NCBI GenBank assembly: GCA_963792705.1
Contig: CAWBXD010000015.1
Span: 186,001-250,000 of the forward strand
DNA length: 64,000 nt
Reading direction: 5' to 3'
From: JBBQVS01 sp963792705
GTDB taxonomy: Bacteria > Chloroflexota > Ktedonobacteria > Ktedonobacterales > Ktedonobacteraceae
Below are positions 26,401 to 34,089 of the stretch, in pieces (position 1 is the stretch's first letter; every line of letters starts with the position of its first letter). The notes beneath the pieces were generated by a model. The model saw only the letters and a program-made list of their open reading frames with translations. It made no database searches and was not told where the DNA came from. The translations under genes were made by a program, and so were the position numbers.

Positions 26401-26730
26401 CACGACCTCACCTGTGTTGACAGCAATTCGGAGTTGGAACGAAGTGTTGAGTATCTCATCGTTCGCCACTGCATCGCGCAATGCAAGGGCAGATGCTAAC
26501 GCACGCTCGGCATCATCTCCATGAGCCTGTGGCAACCCAAAGACGGCCATGACCGCATCACCAATAAACTTTTCGATGGTACCCTCATGATGGGAGACGA
26601 TACGCTGGGCATGGGCATAATAACGGCCCATCAAAGCACGCACATCTTCGGGGTCAAGCGTCTCGCCAAGTGAAGTAGAGCCTGTCACGTCGGCAAAAAG
26701 AATGGTGACAAGCTTCCTTTCTTCTGGCAT
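23491..26730 (-). CDS. Class III adenylate/guanylate cyclase - AAA ATPase - TPR regulator
   Basis: 1079 residues. Residues 1-180 are a class III cyclase homology domain: metal ligands Asp14 (FADVTGST) and Asp58 (FIGDAVMAVFG), base-selecting Lys54 and Asp125, and transition-state residues Asn128 and Arg132 (DAVNVAARLQ) are all present, so it should be active, with the Lys/Asp pair typical of adenylate cyclases. From about 190 an AAA-type ATPase follows with Walker A APAGTGKT (222-229) and Walker B RIIIFEDLHWA. The C-terminal half is helical TPR-like sequence. No transmembrane helix. AAAGGA precedes the ATG. Confidence 0.92.
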   Translation of the reverse strand: MPEERKLVTILFADVTGSTSLGETLDPEDVRALMGRYYAHAQRIVSHHEGTIEKFIGDAVMAVFGLPQAHGDDAERALASALALRDAVANDEILNTSFQLRIAVNTGEVVTTSDASRGDFLVTGDAVNVAARLQQHTHTGEIVAGSRTAHAAQTAFLFDEPRLVKVKGKREPIQIFPLKGIRTTRTMDRPPLVGRKQDLLQLALLKERVLEEQHPQLVSIVAPAGTGKTRLLEEFLSRLDPDEGLQIAIVRCLPYGQTLTYWPLRGLLDGLLGGEIDKPHVMSVFEQGGYNPDDASRLADLVLATLGIDGDGSIGTTDRESIFTAWRLLIEVFSSLAPRIIIFEDLHWASESMLDLVEHLTHVRILAPLLLISLSRPELLDRRPNWGGGRQNFTSLALQPLTAKQTHDLVEKLTSDLSESMRQQIVERSGGNPFFALELIRGLTERRLNGDEAPLDMLPDTIHAAVLARLDLLSPIEHQVLQVASVASRTIGMPMLQAVLNDYDPQEIAIALDELQTHDILVPMEANAFTFRHILFRDVAYGTLSRAERIRLHGRIAAWLESAAAEHLDEYAEVIAYHYREAVILAHQSAIPQALPLESERALHFLRRAGEIASRAGAYAEAQDFLRSAIALAPENELLSLYEQFGDSDLWTQSSIDSYWKAFERWRTIGATQPIVGARLLRKILITYTRGSVAMPFEQQRFMELWQEVQHLALVAGDEGEQWRVQSIDFFYLINQEDTILPEEVEAKKKIAEAAATYFEQRADWTAFSEILDGYAALLLFLGAYHDALMVLKRRLSAPGLSVLERGDAIQMIARTYAESGDYENCIATIQEALTQVKPGQTLRYLGLGISLAIAVAFITGRWTTLETLAKVLEEVQNQIQFDGDSVDLVTVGYYSILQVALAREDSASVNTATAILKRIFPDVLSDARVLLTTILEDDAQKADFERLDWSIPSKKLRMATLLLVFCSERGKPVLFKWIEHIRTAHWSNNEDLFYCDIAQALADDDNVQLAQAIDAAEAYHLIVHATRMRIVLAQRTGKRTHLERARTVLEPLQDRQFLRRLEEVKMMLDIEQPLLKAE

Positions 26731-26826
26731 CTAAATTTCCTTTATTGTGATGAGATTATATTTGCATTGTATCTGTTACTCAACGTCATTGTAACAGGTG
26801 ATGTATATGGATACAAGACAAAATTT

Positions 26827-27750
26827 CTATTCTTTCTCCGCTACGCTCGCCTTGCCTCGCACATTCACTAACGCGACCCCAATGATGATCACGACACCAC
26901 CAAGAAGCGAGAGAAGAGAAGGAATTTCGCCTAGCCAGGGCCATGCGATTAGCACAGCAAGGACAGGAATAACATAGAGAAAACTTGTTGTATTAGAGGC
27001 GGACATTCGTGAGAGGGCATAGGCCCAGGCGACATACGCAATTGCTGCAGGAAAGACTCCCAAATAGACGATAGCAAGAGTTGCCTCACTTGGAGCGACT
27101 TGAATCTGTTGTAGCAAACCAGGAGCATACACTAACATAAAAAGCGTAGCGGCCCAGATTGTATACGTCGTCAATTCTATGCCAGAGTACTTTTTCAAGT
27201 AAGGCTTTTGTATGACAAAGTACACACTTTCAGAAAGCGATGCAAGAAGAATAAAGAATGCTCCTGGCGCGAAACGGAGTCCACCGCCTTGTCCAAGGAC
27301 AACAATAATCACGCCTACAAAGCTCATGATTATTCCAATCCATCCGAAGAGGCGTACACGTTCGCGTAGGAAAATAGCGGCCAGTATAGTAGTGAAGCAA
27401 GGAACTGTTGCTACCAGAAGGCTTGAAGCTCCCGCCGAGACGCTTTGCTCGCCATAGGTAAGCCCAATCTGATACACGGTAATGCCAATGAAGCCAAGAA
27501 ATAGCATACTTGGGATGTCTCGTAGTGCTGGCAAGCGCATACGAGTGAACAATGCATAGACGAGAAGCGTAGCAGAAGCTACCAGGAAACGCAAAAGGAC
27601 AAGGTGCCCTGGTGTATATGCTTTGAGACCTGCCCGAATACCAGCGAATGCGGAAGCCCACAGGACGAGCAATATGGTAAGCGCAACAAGCATGCTAATA
27701 TCAATACGTGGCTTAGAGAGTGGTTGTGTTGCTAAAGGTACCCGTGCCAT
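26827..27750 (-). CDS. EamA/DMT superfamily transporter
   Basis: 307 residues from the ATG at 27750, which has GGGGAG upstream; a longer frame to 27861 adds hydrophilic sequence with no ribosome binding site. Ten hydrophobic helices in two EamA repeats; the first repeat has WASAFAGIRAGLKAYTPGHLVLLRF, the classic DMT opening, and the second YLGVFPAAIAYVAWAYAL. Likely exporter of metabolites or amino acids; substrate unknown. Confidence 0.88.
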   Translation of the reverse strand: MARVPLATQPLSKPRIDISMLVALTILLVLWASAFAGIRAGLKAYTPGHLVLLRFLVASATLLVYALFTRMRLPALRDIPSMLFLGFIGITVYQIGLTYGEQSVSAGASSLLVATVPCFTTILAAIFLRERVRLFGWIGIIMSFVGVIIVVLGQGGGLRFAPGAFFILLASLSESVYFVIQKPYLKKYSGIELTTYTIWAATLFMLVYAPGLLQQIQVAPSEATLAIVYLGVFPAAIAYVAWAYALSRMSASNTTSFLYVIPVLAVLIAWPWLGEIPSLLSLLGGVVIIIGVALVNVRGKASVAEKE

Positions 27751-27904
27751 AGAAAGATCTCCCCGAAATTTTCGTTTATCATATATAGCAATTGTAAGGT
27801 CAATGATGGGGAATGACCATGATGAAATAAAACTATTAGCCTTATATGAGTAAAGAATCAAAGGTAGAATAGCTGTATAGTTTTAGAAAATGTGGTAGCA
27901 CATT

Positions 27905-28618
27905 TTAAGCAAGGGGATCAACACCATCCCATGTACCTGTTGATGCAAGAGGGTGGAAGCGGGCAAAGAGTTCTTCACGATACCATCGTTCGTTTCTTGT
28001 ACGTTTGATCACATCAATATGCGGAGAGCGACCATAAGCAAACGTAGTCACGGAGGGTAGTGTACGCCAGAGGCTAATTGTGGCTTGATGGAGAAATGGT
28101 GACTCACCCACACCAACTGAGTTTATATAGTCTGGTTGTTTTAGTAACTGTTCAGCAACGGCGGGTACCGCGTCCAGAAATGTTTTTCTCTTTGAGGGAT
28201 TAAGGGTTGCGCGCGTAAGGATAACCCAGGGTCCTGGCTCTAGCGGTTCTACTGGAGTTATACTCGCAAATGGGTCACTCCCACCCCATTTGCCATGCCA
28301 CCGTACTGGACGCATATGAACAGTCCACACTTCCTCGGCTTGCTTGTGAATACGCCGCATAATAGAGGATTGTGTTTCAAAACGCCTCAGTGCTGCATAT
28401 GAGTTCCACACAGTAAACATAGCATAGCGTTGCAGGTCGGCATGTGGATCAAAGGCACGTCCTTGTCCCACACCAAGCAGACGCCAAAAACGGAGACCAG
28501 ACGTAAGTGCAAGCGGTAGACGATCTATTGCTAAATGTGATAAGGCAATCATACTGCTACGCTTTGGAAAACGTGCTAGCATAAAGGCTACCACTGGTTC
28601 GTTCTCGGCTATATGCAT
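27905..28618 (-). CDS. Spheroidene monooxygenase (CrtA)-like protein
   Basis: 237 residues. The C-terminus ARFHPLASTGTWDGVDPLA and the segment GPWVILTRATLNPSKRKTFLDAVPAV match the CrtA family, a small group of heme-linked carotenoid ketolases. Other parts (MFTVWNSYAALRRFET, WYREELFARF) fit the same family. No carotenoid genes are nearby; CrtA-like proteins in non-phototrophs are common and of unproven function. Confidence 0.7.
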   Translation of the reverse strand: MHIAENEPVVAFMLARFPKRSSMIALSHLAIDRLPLALTSGLRFWRLLGVGQGRAFDPHADLQRYAMFTVWNSYAALRRFETQSSIMRRIHKQAEEVWTVHMRPVRWHGKWGGSDPFASITPVEPLEPGPWVILTRATLNPSKRKTFLDAVPAVAEQLLKQPDYINSVGVGESPFLHQATISLWRTLPSVTTFAYGRSPHIDVIKRTRNERWYREELFARFHPLASTGTWDGVDPLA

Positions 28619-28716
28619 AATTATTCTTTCTTGGGGCTACGATTGGCTGCGATACTCAGGAACATCTGTAGAGCAATTTCATAGGTGTTCCTGTTATGAA
28701 AAGAATATTTGTTGTT

Positions 28717-29730
28717 TTACGATGAAAAGTGTTCAGGTGTAATGATCTCTAAAACTTTTTCTTCATCTAAGCTCTGTGCTTTATAATCATCTGCGACTTT
28801 CTCAATATGCCAAACCATACCCTTTAGGATGACGTAACACCATTCAAGCTTATCCGTGTTATTAAAATCAGCAGGGGTTGCAGTCTTGAGCAGGTCAAGC
28901 AGGTCATCTGGTGCCATAGCATGAATATCTAGTTCACCCTTTTGCACTTTCTGGATATAGCTCTGTACCAGCCCTTCTGGGTCTGGTCGGAAGATAACTT
29001 GCTCCATTTGCTGAAGGTTCTTCTCAGCAGCTTCCCGGTGTTCAGGTATATCGAAATCACTAGCAATACGTCGTCGTAACGCTTCAAAGTAGCTGTACTG
29101 AATGATACCGCTACAGATAAATTGTAAAACTGAATTCGAATCTTCCTGCTTCTCATCCCATTTCTTGAAGATGTCGGCTATCCCTTGAGCAGTATCAGCA
29201 ATAAGGGGCAATCCTCCAAGGTGTCTTCTAGCGGCGCGAGCGGCATACAAAGCAGCCAGTTCAGCGACCGTTGTATGGTTATAGAGACCATTGATATGAT
29301 CCATTGCAATACCACGTACATGGCGCAAGTAGCCTATACCAGGAATGTCCTCTGGGTCACGCGAGTCATGGCGTGAACGCTCATAAGGAGTCTCAGTATA
29401 CCAATCTAATGGAGGGCGCCTGATGCCTACATTAAATTGTTCAAAAGGAACGACTTCCTCACGCCAACTGGCTATATGAACACCCTTTGTTTTTGCCTCG
29501 ATGAGAAATGTATTATCAAATCCCTTAGCAGGATCGTTTAGTAGATAGAGAATTGCTGAATGACTCCACTTACTACCTGTTCCGATACGTATCATCGCGG
29601 CGAATACTTCTTTTGGGTCCTGGTTTGCGCGTAGTACGATGTCCGCAACACGCATATAGGGTCCTTCGTCGGTAGCTTGTAGAAAGTAGTTCAACGGGTC
29701 ATCGCTAACGTGTATGGCTTGATAGGCCAT
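28717..29730 (-). CDS. Permuted NlpC/P60 papain-like (YiiX type) protein
   Basis: 337 residues. N-terminal DIVLRA and GTGSKWSHSAILYLL provide the His of a circularly permuted papain-like fold; IEAKTKGVHIASWREEV follows the YiiX pattern; the Cys comes later in FICSGIIQYSYFEAL (about residue 214). Order His before Cys is the mark of permutation. No signal peptide, so cytoplasmic. About 100 C-terminal residues are helical and unassigned. AGAAGGAG precedes the ATG. Confidence 0.7.
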   Translation of the reverse strand: MAYQAIHVSDDPLNYFLQATDEGPYMRVADIVLRANQDPKEVFAAMIRIGTGSKWSHSAILYLLNDPAKGFDNTFLIEAKTKGVHIASWREEVVPFEQFNVGIRRPPLDWYTETPYERSRHDSRDPEDIPGIGYLRHVRGIAMDHINGLYNHTTVAELAALYAARAARRHLGGLPLIADTAQGIADIFKKWDEKQEDSNSVLQFICSGIIQYSYFEALRRRIASDFDIPEHREAAEKNLQQMEQVIFRPDPEGLVQSYIQKVQKGELDIHAMAPDDLLDLLKTATPADFNNTDKLEWCYVILKGMVWHIEKVADDYKAQSLDEEKVLEIITPEHFSS

Positions 29731-29795
29731 TATTATTTACTCCTTCTTATCATGCTCTTCCACTCAAGATTATGCACATAAAGACAATTATTTGC

Positions 29796-29853
29796 AAGAG
29801 CACAACACATGGCGACGAACCTTTAAGTGTTCGTCGCCATGTGTTGTGCTCTT
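29796..29853. terminator. 25-bp perfect-stem terminator at the end of the sulfur operon
   Basis: AAGAGCACAACACATGGCG plus six more bases at 29796-29820 pair perfectly with 29829-29853 around an 8-base loop. Located 14 bases after the stop of the uroporphyrinogen methyltransferase gene and before the next minus-strand gene. Confidence 0.8.
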
Positions 29854-29866
29854 ATGGAGATACTAC

Positions 29867-30742
29867 TTAGAGGGCTATCAGTTGAGGAACATCTGCATAT
29901 GCGTCCTCAAACCACGAGAGTGAATCGCTCAGTGCAACAACCGAGCCAATGACGGTAATGGCGGGAGACTTAATTTTGACAGCTTTAGCGTGGTTAGCAA
30001 TCTTTTCAAGCGTATCTGTCACCACACGCTGATAAGATGTGGTACCTTGTTGAATAACGGCTACTGGCATATCTGGGGAAAGACCATAGTGCAACAATTG
30101 TTTCGTGATACGCGGCAGAGCCTTTACGCCCATCAAGACAACCAACGTACCTCCCGACCTTGCTGACATAGCAGCAGCCTCCCAGTTTACAGTAGAACTC
30201 TCAGCAGTATCATCTTCATGCCCTGTAACAACCATAATAGAGGAGGAGAGGCCGCGATGTGTTACAGGAATACCAGCGTAAGCGGGGACAGCGATGGCAG
30301 AACTTACTCCTGACACAATCTCAAACGGGATGTTCGCTTTCACGAGGGCTAGTGCCTCTTCACCGCCACGTCCAAAGACAAACGGGTCGCCACCTTTTAG
30401 ACGTACAACAGTATAGCCTTGTTGTGCATAGCTAACAAGTAATGCGTTAATCTCTTCTTGCTGTACCGCATGGCGTCCCGATTCTTTCCCGACGAAGACG
30501 CGTATAGCGTGAATTGGAGCTTCATCGAGTAAGTCGAGATTGACAAGCCGATCATATACAACGACATCGGCTATACGAAGTGTACGCAATCCTTTTAGCG
30601 TAATAAGTTCGGAGTCGCCGGGACCTGCGCCAACAAGAAACACTTTGCCTTGTGGTGTAGATTGTGGCTCCTCGCCAAAACGAGGACGTATCGGCTCTCT
30701 CTGATCATCATTGCCTACACGCTCACGCAAACTGATTGACAT
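29867..30742 (-). CDS. cobA: Uroporphyrinogen-III C-methyltransferase
   Basis: 291 residues from the ATG at 30742, with GAGGAG 7 bases upstream; it overlaps the preceding gene by 20 bases. Adds two methyl groups from SAM to uroporphyrinogen III, giving precorrin-2. Motifs: VFLVGAGPGDSELITLKGLR, YDRLV, LKGGDPFVFGRGGEE, PVTHRG, TLVVLMG. About 35 extra residues precede the catalytic domain. Third gene of the sulfite reductase operon, where it makes the siroheme precursor. Confidence 0.95.
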   Translation of the reverse strand: MSISLRERVGNDDQREPIRPRFGEEPQSTPQGKVFLVGAGPGDSELITLKGLRTLRIADVVVYDRLVNLDLLDEAPIHAIRVFVGKESGRHAVQQEEINALLVSYAQQGYTVVRLKGGDPFVFGRGGEEALALVKANIPFEIVSGVSSAIAVPAYAGIPVTHRGLSSSIMVVTGHEDDTAESSTVNWEAAAMSARSGGTLVVLMGVKALPRITKQLLHYGLSPDMPVAVIQQGTTSYQRVVTDTLEKIANHAKAVKIKSPAITVIGSVVALSDSLSWFEDAYADVPQLIAL

Positions 30743-31430
30743 AGTTTTTCTCCTCTTCAAGCCCTGCTCTAAGGGCACTATCTGAAACAGTAACGTTGTA
30801 TGTTTTTAAGAGATCCGACGTTTCCTCTGCAGCTCGTTGAATATCCCCATCGGTTAGCTTCGCCAGGACATGTGAGGCGTAATACTCGCCAAAGAAGTCG
30901 TCGCGGCGCGCATATGACACACCTTGCTGACGCAGGTGCGCGCGCGCGACGGAAGCAAGTCGCAGGTAAACACCATAGGCAGGTGGAAACAATTTCTCCA
31001 AACTTTGACGAATACGTTTCGCAAGTCCAGGACTCGCGCCCTCGGTCGAGACCGCAATGGTTAATTGGTCACGACGTAGAATGGAAGGAATGATAAATGA
31101 GCAATATTTTGGCACGTCAACAATATTTAATAATTGACCACGCTCTTTTGTCTCAGTACAGAGAGCGTCTATCAGCGTCTGATCGTTCGTCGCGCCAATG
31201 ACCAGTAGTGCTCCTGCTAAATCGCCTAGTTCATACGCCTTTTGCCATAGCTTGATACGTTTCTGCTCTGCTTGCTGCAAAATTTCATCACAGAATGTCG
31301 GACTCAGCACACTCACAATAGCACCACTTGTCGAAAGTGCGGCCGCTTTCTCTGCCGCTATACGGTCGCCACCGATGACAATCACAGAGCGTCCTCGTAT
31401 ATCGAGCATAATTGGATAGTATTTTGACAT
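30723..31430 (-). CDS. Precorrin-2 dehydrogenase / sirohydrochlorin ferrochelatase (CysG N-terminal, Met8 type)
   Basis: 235 residues from the ATG at 31430 (GAGGTG 8 bases upstream). Rossmann start YPIMLDIRGRSVIVIGGDRIAAEKAAAL, then LLVIGATND, NIVDVPKYCSFIIPSILRRDQLTIAVSTEGASPGLAKRIRQSLE, the full family signature, with the catalytic Asp in VDVPKYC. NAD-dependent oxidation of precorrin-2 and possibly iron insertion to give siroheme, the cofactor of the sulfite reductase encoded just upstream. Confidence 0.93.
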   Translation of the reverse strand: MSKYYPIMLDIRGRSVIVIGGDRIAAEKAAALSTSGAIVSVLSPTFCDEILQQAEQKRIKLWQKAYELGDLAGALLVIGATNDQTLIDALCTETKERGQLLNIVDVPKYCSFIIPSILRRDQLTIAVSTEGASPGLAKRIRQSLEKLFPPAYGVYLRLASVARAHLRQQGVSYARRDDFFGEYYASHVLAKLTDGDIQRAAEETSDLLKTYNVTVSDSALRAGLEEEKNYVNQFA

Positions 31431-31503
31431 GTTGTCTTCACCTCTTGACATGCGTTTCTATTTCTCTACATCAAAGCTTTCCAACGTCCGTTATATCCTC
31501 TTT

Positions 31504-33240
31504 CTACTGAGGAACTTGGGTTTGTGTACGTAGATGGTCAAAGCCAACGCGGTGGCAAAAATCGCCGAAGGCTTCGCCTTGACTACGCTCCTCACGCCAT
31601 ACAGCAAGCAATGGTCGTAGAGTTGCTAGGATTTTATCCAGATGCACCGATTGGGCATAGAGCGCATTCATACGCGTATTAACGAGATCTCCACCAATGT
31701 AGAGGTTGTATATATCTTTTGTGCGACCAACAATACCGATATCGCCCATGAATGGACGCGCACAGCCGTTTGGACAGCCTGTCATACGCACACTCAATGG
31801 TTCGTCAGCGAGTCCCAATGTCTGTAATTCTGCTTCGATCTCGCGTATCAGTTTTGGTAAGACGCGTTCAGCTTCGGCAAGTGCTTGTCCACAGGTTGGA
31901 AGCGCGGGGCACGCCATAGCGAAACGACGCGTACCAACTTCGGTGGCATTGGTTGGAATGTTATATGTAGTAAGTGCATCCGTTAGTGCTACACGTTGCT
32001 CGTCGCGTATGTCAGTTAGCAAAAGGTTCTGTTGCGCGGTTAGACGAACTCCGGGCGCAAATTCTTCCATGATGCGACGTAGCCCTGTCCGTATACGAGC
32101 ATCGGTATCATCTTTGATTCGTCCATTTTCAATATAGAGACCAAGCGACCATAATCCATTCCCTTGTGTATGCCAGCCTAGATGATCTTGTGCATCTTGC
32201 CATGTCACCTCACGCGGGTCTTGTAGGCTACGACCTAGCCTACCCTCGACCTCCGCACGGAACCAGGCAATACCGCGTTCTTCCACCACATATTTCATAC
32301 GCGCATGTTTGCGGTTTTGGCGGTCTCCATAGTCGCGTTGTACGGTGACAATCGTTTCCACAACTTCGAGCACTTCATCTGGTGTTATAAAGCACAGAGG
32401 ATTGGCGAGACGAGGATAGGTCTCGGTTTTGCCGTGTGTCATGCCCATACCACCGCCAATAACTAGAGTGAAGCCTTCCAGTTCTTCGCCCTTGAGTGTC
32501 GCAATAAGCCCAATATCCTGTGTATAGACATCAATGCAATTGTCACCTGGATACGCGACACCTATTTTGAATTTGCGAGGCAGATACGTTTTGCCATAAA
32601 TAGGTTCGACATCTTCCTCTTCGTGATGCTTTATTGTGTCAACCTGCTCACCATCTATCCAAATTTCGTGGTAGGCATGACTGTGTGGCGCGAGGTGAAG
32701 CGCAATTCGGTTTGCAACCTCTTGTATCTGCGCTTGCGCCCGACTGGTGGCAGGGGCAGGACATGCCATGACGTTGCGGTTCACATCGCCACATGCGGCT
32801 AAGGTAGATAGCAGACTTTTGTTGATAGCATTAATTGTTGTTCGCAAATCGCCTTTAAGCACACCATGCAGTTGAAACGCTTGACGCGTGGTGATACGCA
32901 GTGTGCCATTGGCATATTGACCCGCGAGCGTATCTTCCGCAAGATATTGCTCAGCAGTTAAAGTGCCACCAGGGATGCGCGAGCGTATCATGAAGCTATA
33001 TTCCTTCTCATTACCACTCGCTTTCCGTTCCTGACGCACATCACGGTTTTCCTGCTGGTAGGTGCCGTGAAACTTGAGGAGTTGCACATCATCTTGAGCA
33101 AAATGGCTTCCTCCTTGTTCCAATTCTTCGGCAATCTGCCCACGTAAATAATCGCTCTCAATCTTGATTCGTTCGACCTTGCTTCCTCCGCCTGCTCCTA
33201 GATTTGTGAGCGAGTTTATGGCTTTTTCGTCGTCAGGCAT
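31504..33240 (-). CDS. Assimilatory sulfite reductase, siroheme [4Fe-4S] subunit (CysI/Sir type)
   Basis: 578 residues from the ATG at 33240 (AAAGGA upstream); the frame stays open to 33285 inside the T-box terminator tail. Reduces sulfite to sulfide in six electrons. Cluster/siroheme ligands Cys444, Cys450, Cys489 and Cys493 have the C-x5-C...C-x3-C spacing (ACPALPTC, TGCPNGC) and nearly the same positions as in E. coli CysI. The N-terminal half has LRITTRQAFQLHGVLK and RNVMACPAPATS. No cysJ flavoprotein gene is adjacent, so the electron donor (ferredoxin or a distant CysJ) is open. First gene of the siroheme operon, behind two RNA switches. Confidence 0.93.
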   Translation of the reverse strand: MPDDEKAINSLTNLGAGGGSKVERIKIESDYLRGQIAEELEQGGSHFAQDDVQLLKFHGTYQQENRDVRQERKASGNEKEYSFMIRSRIPGGTLTAEQYLAEDTLAGQYANGTLRITTRQAFQLHGVLKGDLRTTINAINKSLLSTLAACGDVNRNVMACPAPATSRAQAQIQEVANRIALHLAPHSHAYHEIWIDGEQVDTIKHHEEEDVEPIYGKTYLPRKFKIGVAYPGDNCIDVYTQDIGLIATLKGEELEGFTLVIGGGMGMTHGKTETYPRLANPLCFITPDEVLEVVETIVTVQRDYGDRQNRKHARMKYVVEERGIAWFRAEVEGRLGRSLQDPREVTWQDAQDHLGWHTQGNGLWSLGLYIENGRIKDDTDARIRTGLRRIMEEFAPGVRLTAQQNLLLTDIRDEQRVALTDALTTYNIPTNATEVGTRRFAMACPALPTCGQALAEAERVLPKLIREIEAELQTLGLADEPLSVRMTGCPNGCARPFMGDIGIVGRTKDIYNLYIGGDLVNTRMNALYAQSVHLDKILATLRPLLAVWREERSQGEAFGDFCHRVGFDHLRTQTQVPQ

Positions 33241-33269
33241 TGCTGCATCCTTTCGTAAATCATTTTTTT

Positions 33270-33580
33270 TGCTCATTTTGAGCAAAAAAAACCCTCGTCC
33301 CCCCTAACAGGGGCGAGGAATGTTCGCGGTACCACCCTGGTTTTATCAATACCTCACGATATCGATCTTAATAAGTCGAGGCACGATTCATGGCACGTGT
33401 CTCACTTTGGCCTTTAACGGGGCCTATCGGCTCGGTCTACAAACCTAAATGGTTTTTCAACCTGCAACTCCGAGGTGCATTCTGTCTGTCAGCAGCGTTG
33501 GTATCTCATCAGCACCAACTTTCTGTAGCCGCTTATCACACATACTCGTCCTCTTCACTGTTGTTATTCACGTACTTACG
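33270..33580 (-). promoter_or_regulatory. T-box leader (tRNA-sensing riboswitch), probably Cys
   Basis: On the minus strand the T-box core AGGGTGGTACCGCG lies at 33338-33325. The competing terminator follows immediately: CCTCG CCCCT GTT AGGGG GGA CGAGG and eight Ts (33318-33282). Upstream stem I shows a specifier-loop context GAA-TGC-ACC with the codon UGC at 33479-33477. A Cys specifier fits the sulfite reductase gene it precedes, and the sequence shows a distal stem GTTGGT...CCAAC. The T-box base after UGG is U, which would pair with discriminator A rather than the U of tRNA-Cys; an AUG (Met) reading one base earlier is the alternative. Confidence 0.85.
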
Positions 33581-33600
33581 TTGTACACAATGTTTAGCGC

Positions 33601-33757
33601 AATAAAAAACCCTCAACTAGTGAGGGGTGTTAGCGTTTTAGCTATCCCCTCATCTTGCGAAATACAAGTACTTCGCCGGAATTGGCACCCTTCCTGCATA
33701 GTGCAAATGGGTTGCCGGGTTTCATCGGGCCGTTTCCCTCCACCCTTCGAGATGAGA
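33601..33757 (-). promoter_or_regulatory. SAM-I riboswitch (S-box) with its own terminator
   Basis: On the minus strand: P1 CTCATC (33756-33751) pairs with GATGAG (33654-33649). Between them GGTGGAGGGAAACGGCCCGATGAAACC (33745 region; key blocks GGAGGGA, GGCCCGATGAAACCCGGCAA and GGTGCCAATTCC) matches the SAM-I consensus almost exactly. The terminator CCCCTCACTAGTTGAGGG and a six-T run (33626-33603) follows; the 3' P1 strand GATGAGGGG can alternatively pair with CCCCTC, the expected antiterminator. SAM binding should favour termination. It lies upstream of the T-box in the same transcript. Confidence 0.95.
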
Positions 33758-33807
33758 GCAGATATTACTGCTACTATTTAATTGTAAAGTGCTTTTGCTT
33801 TGTTAGT

Positions 33808-33836
33808 AGTATACCGATGTCTTTCTACTTTGTCAA
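33808..33836 (-). promoter_or_regulatory. Consensus sigma-70/A-type promoter of the sulfur operon
   Basis: TTGACA at 33836-33831, 17-base spacer, TATACT at 33813-33808 on the minus strand. Predicted start of transcription near 33801, about 45 bases before the SAM-I aptamer. Confidence 0.9.
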
Positions 33837-34089
33837 GTTTTACAAAAAATACGAAAATACGTGGTGAAGATCATAAGAGTTCTTCAGGGCAAGCAATCCT
33901 CCTCTCGCCCGGATGTGGGTATCTGCTTCGGCTTTTGTAGTGTATGCTTCAAGAAGCCATCGGTGTGCGTAAAATGGTATGATATACGGGCACCGAACGA
34001 TAAATAATGCCTTGTTCTACATGTGTGCTACACTTAGTAAGGCTTTCTCTTGCTTAACCGATTTTTTGTAAAGAAACGAGGATTGCATT

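Noticed and set aside
33240..33285. Upstream start of sulfite reductase at 33285
   Set aside because: The extra codons lie in the T-box terminator tail (AAAATGAGCAAAAAAAATG); the ATG at 33240 has a proper AAAGGA site.
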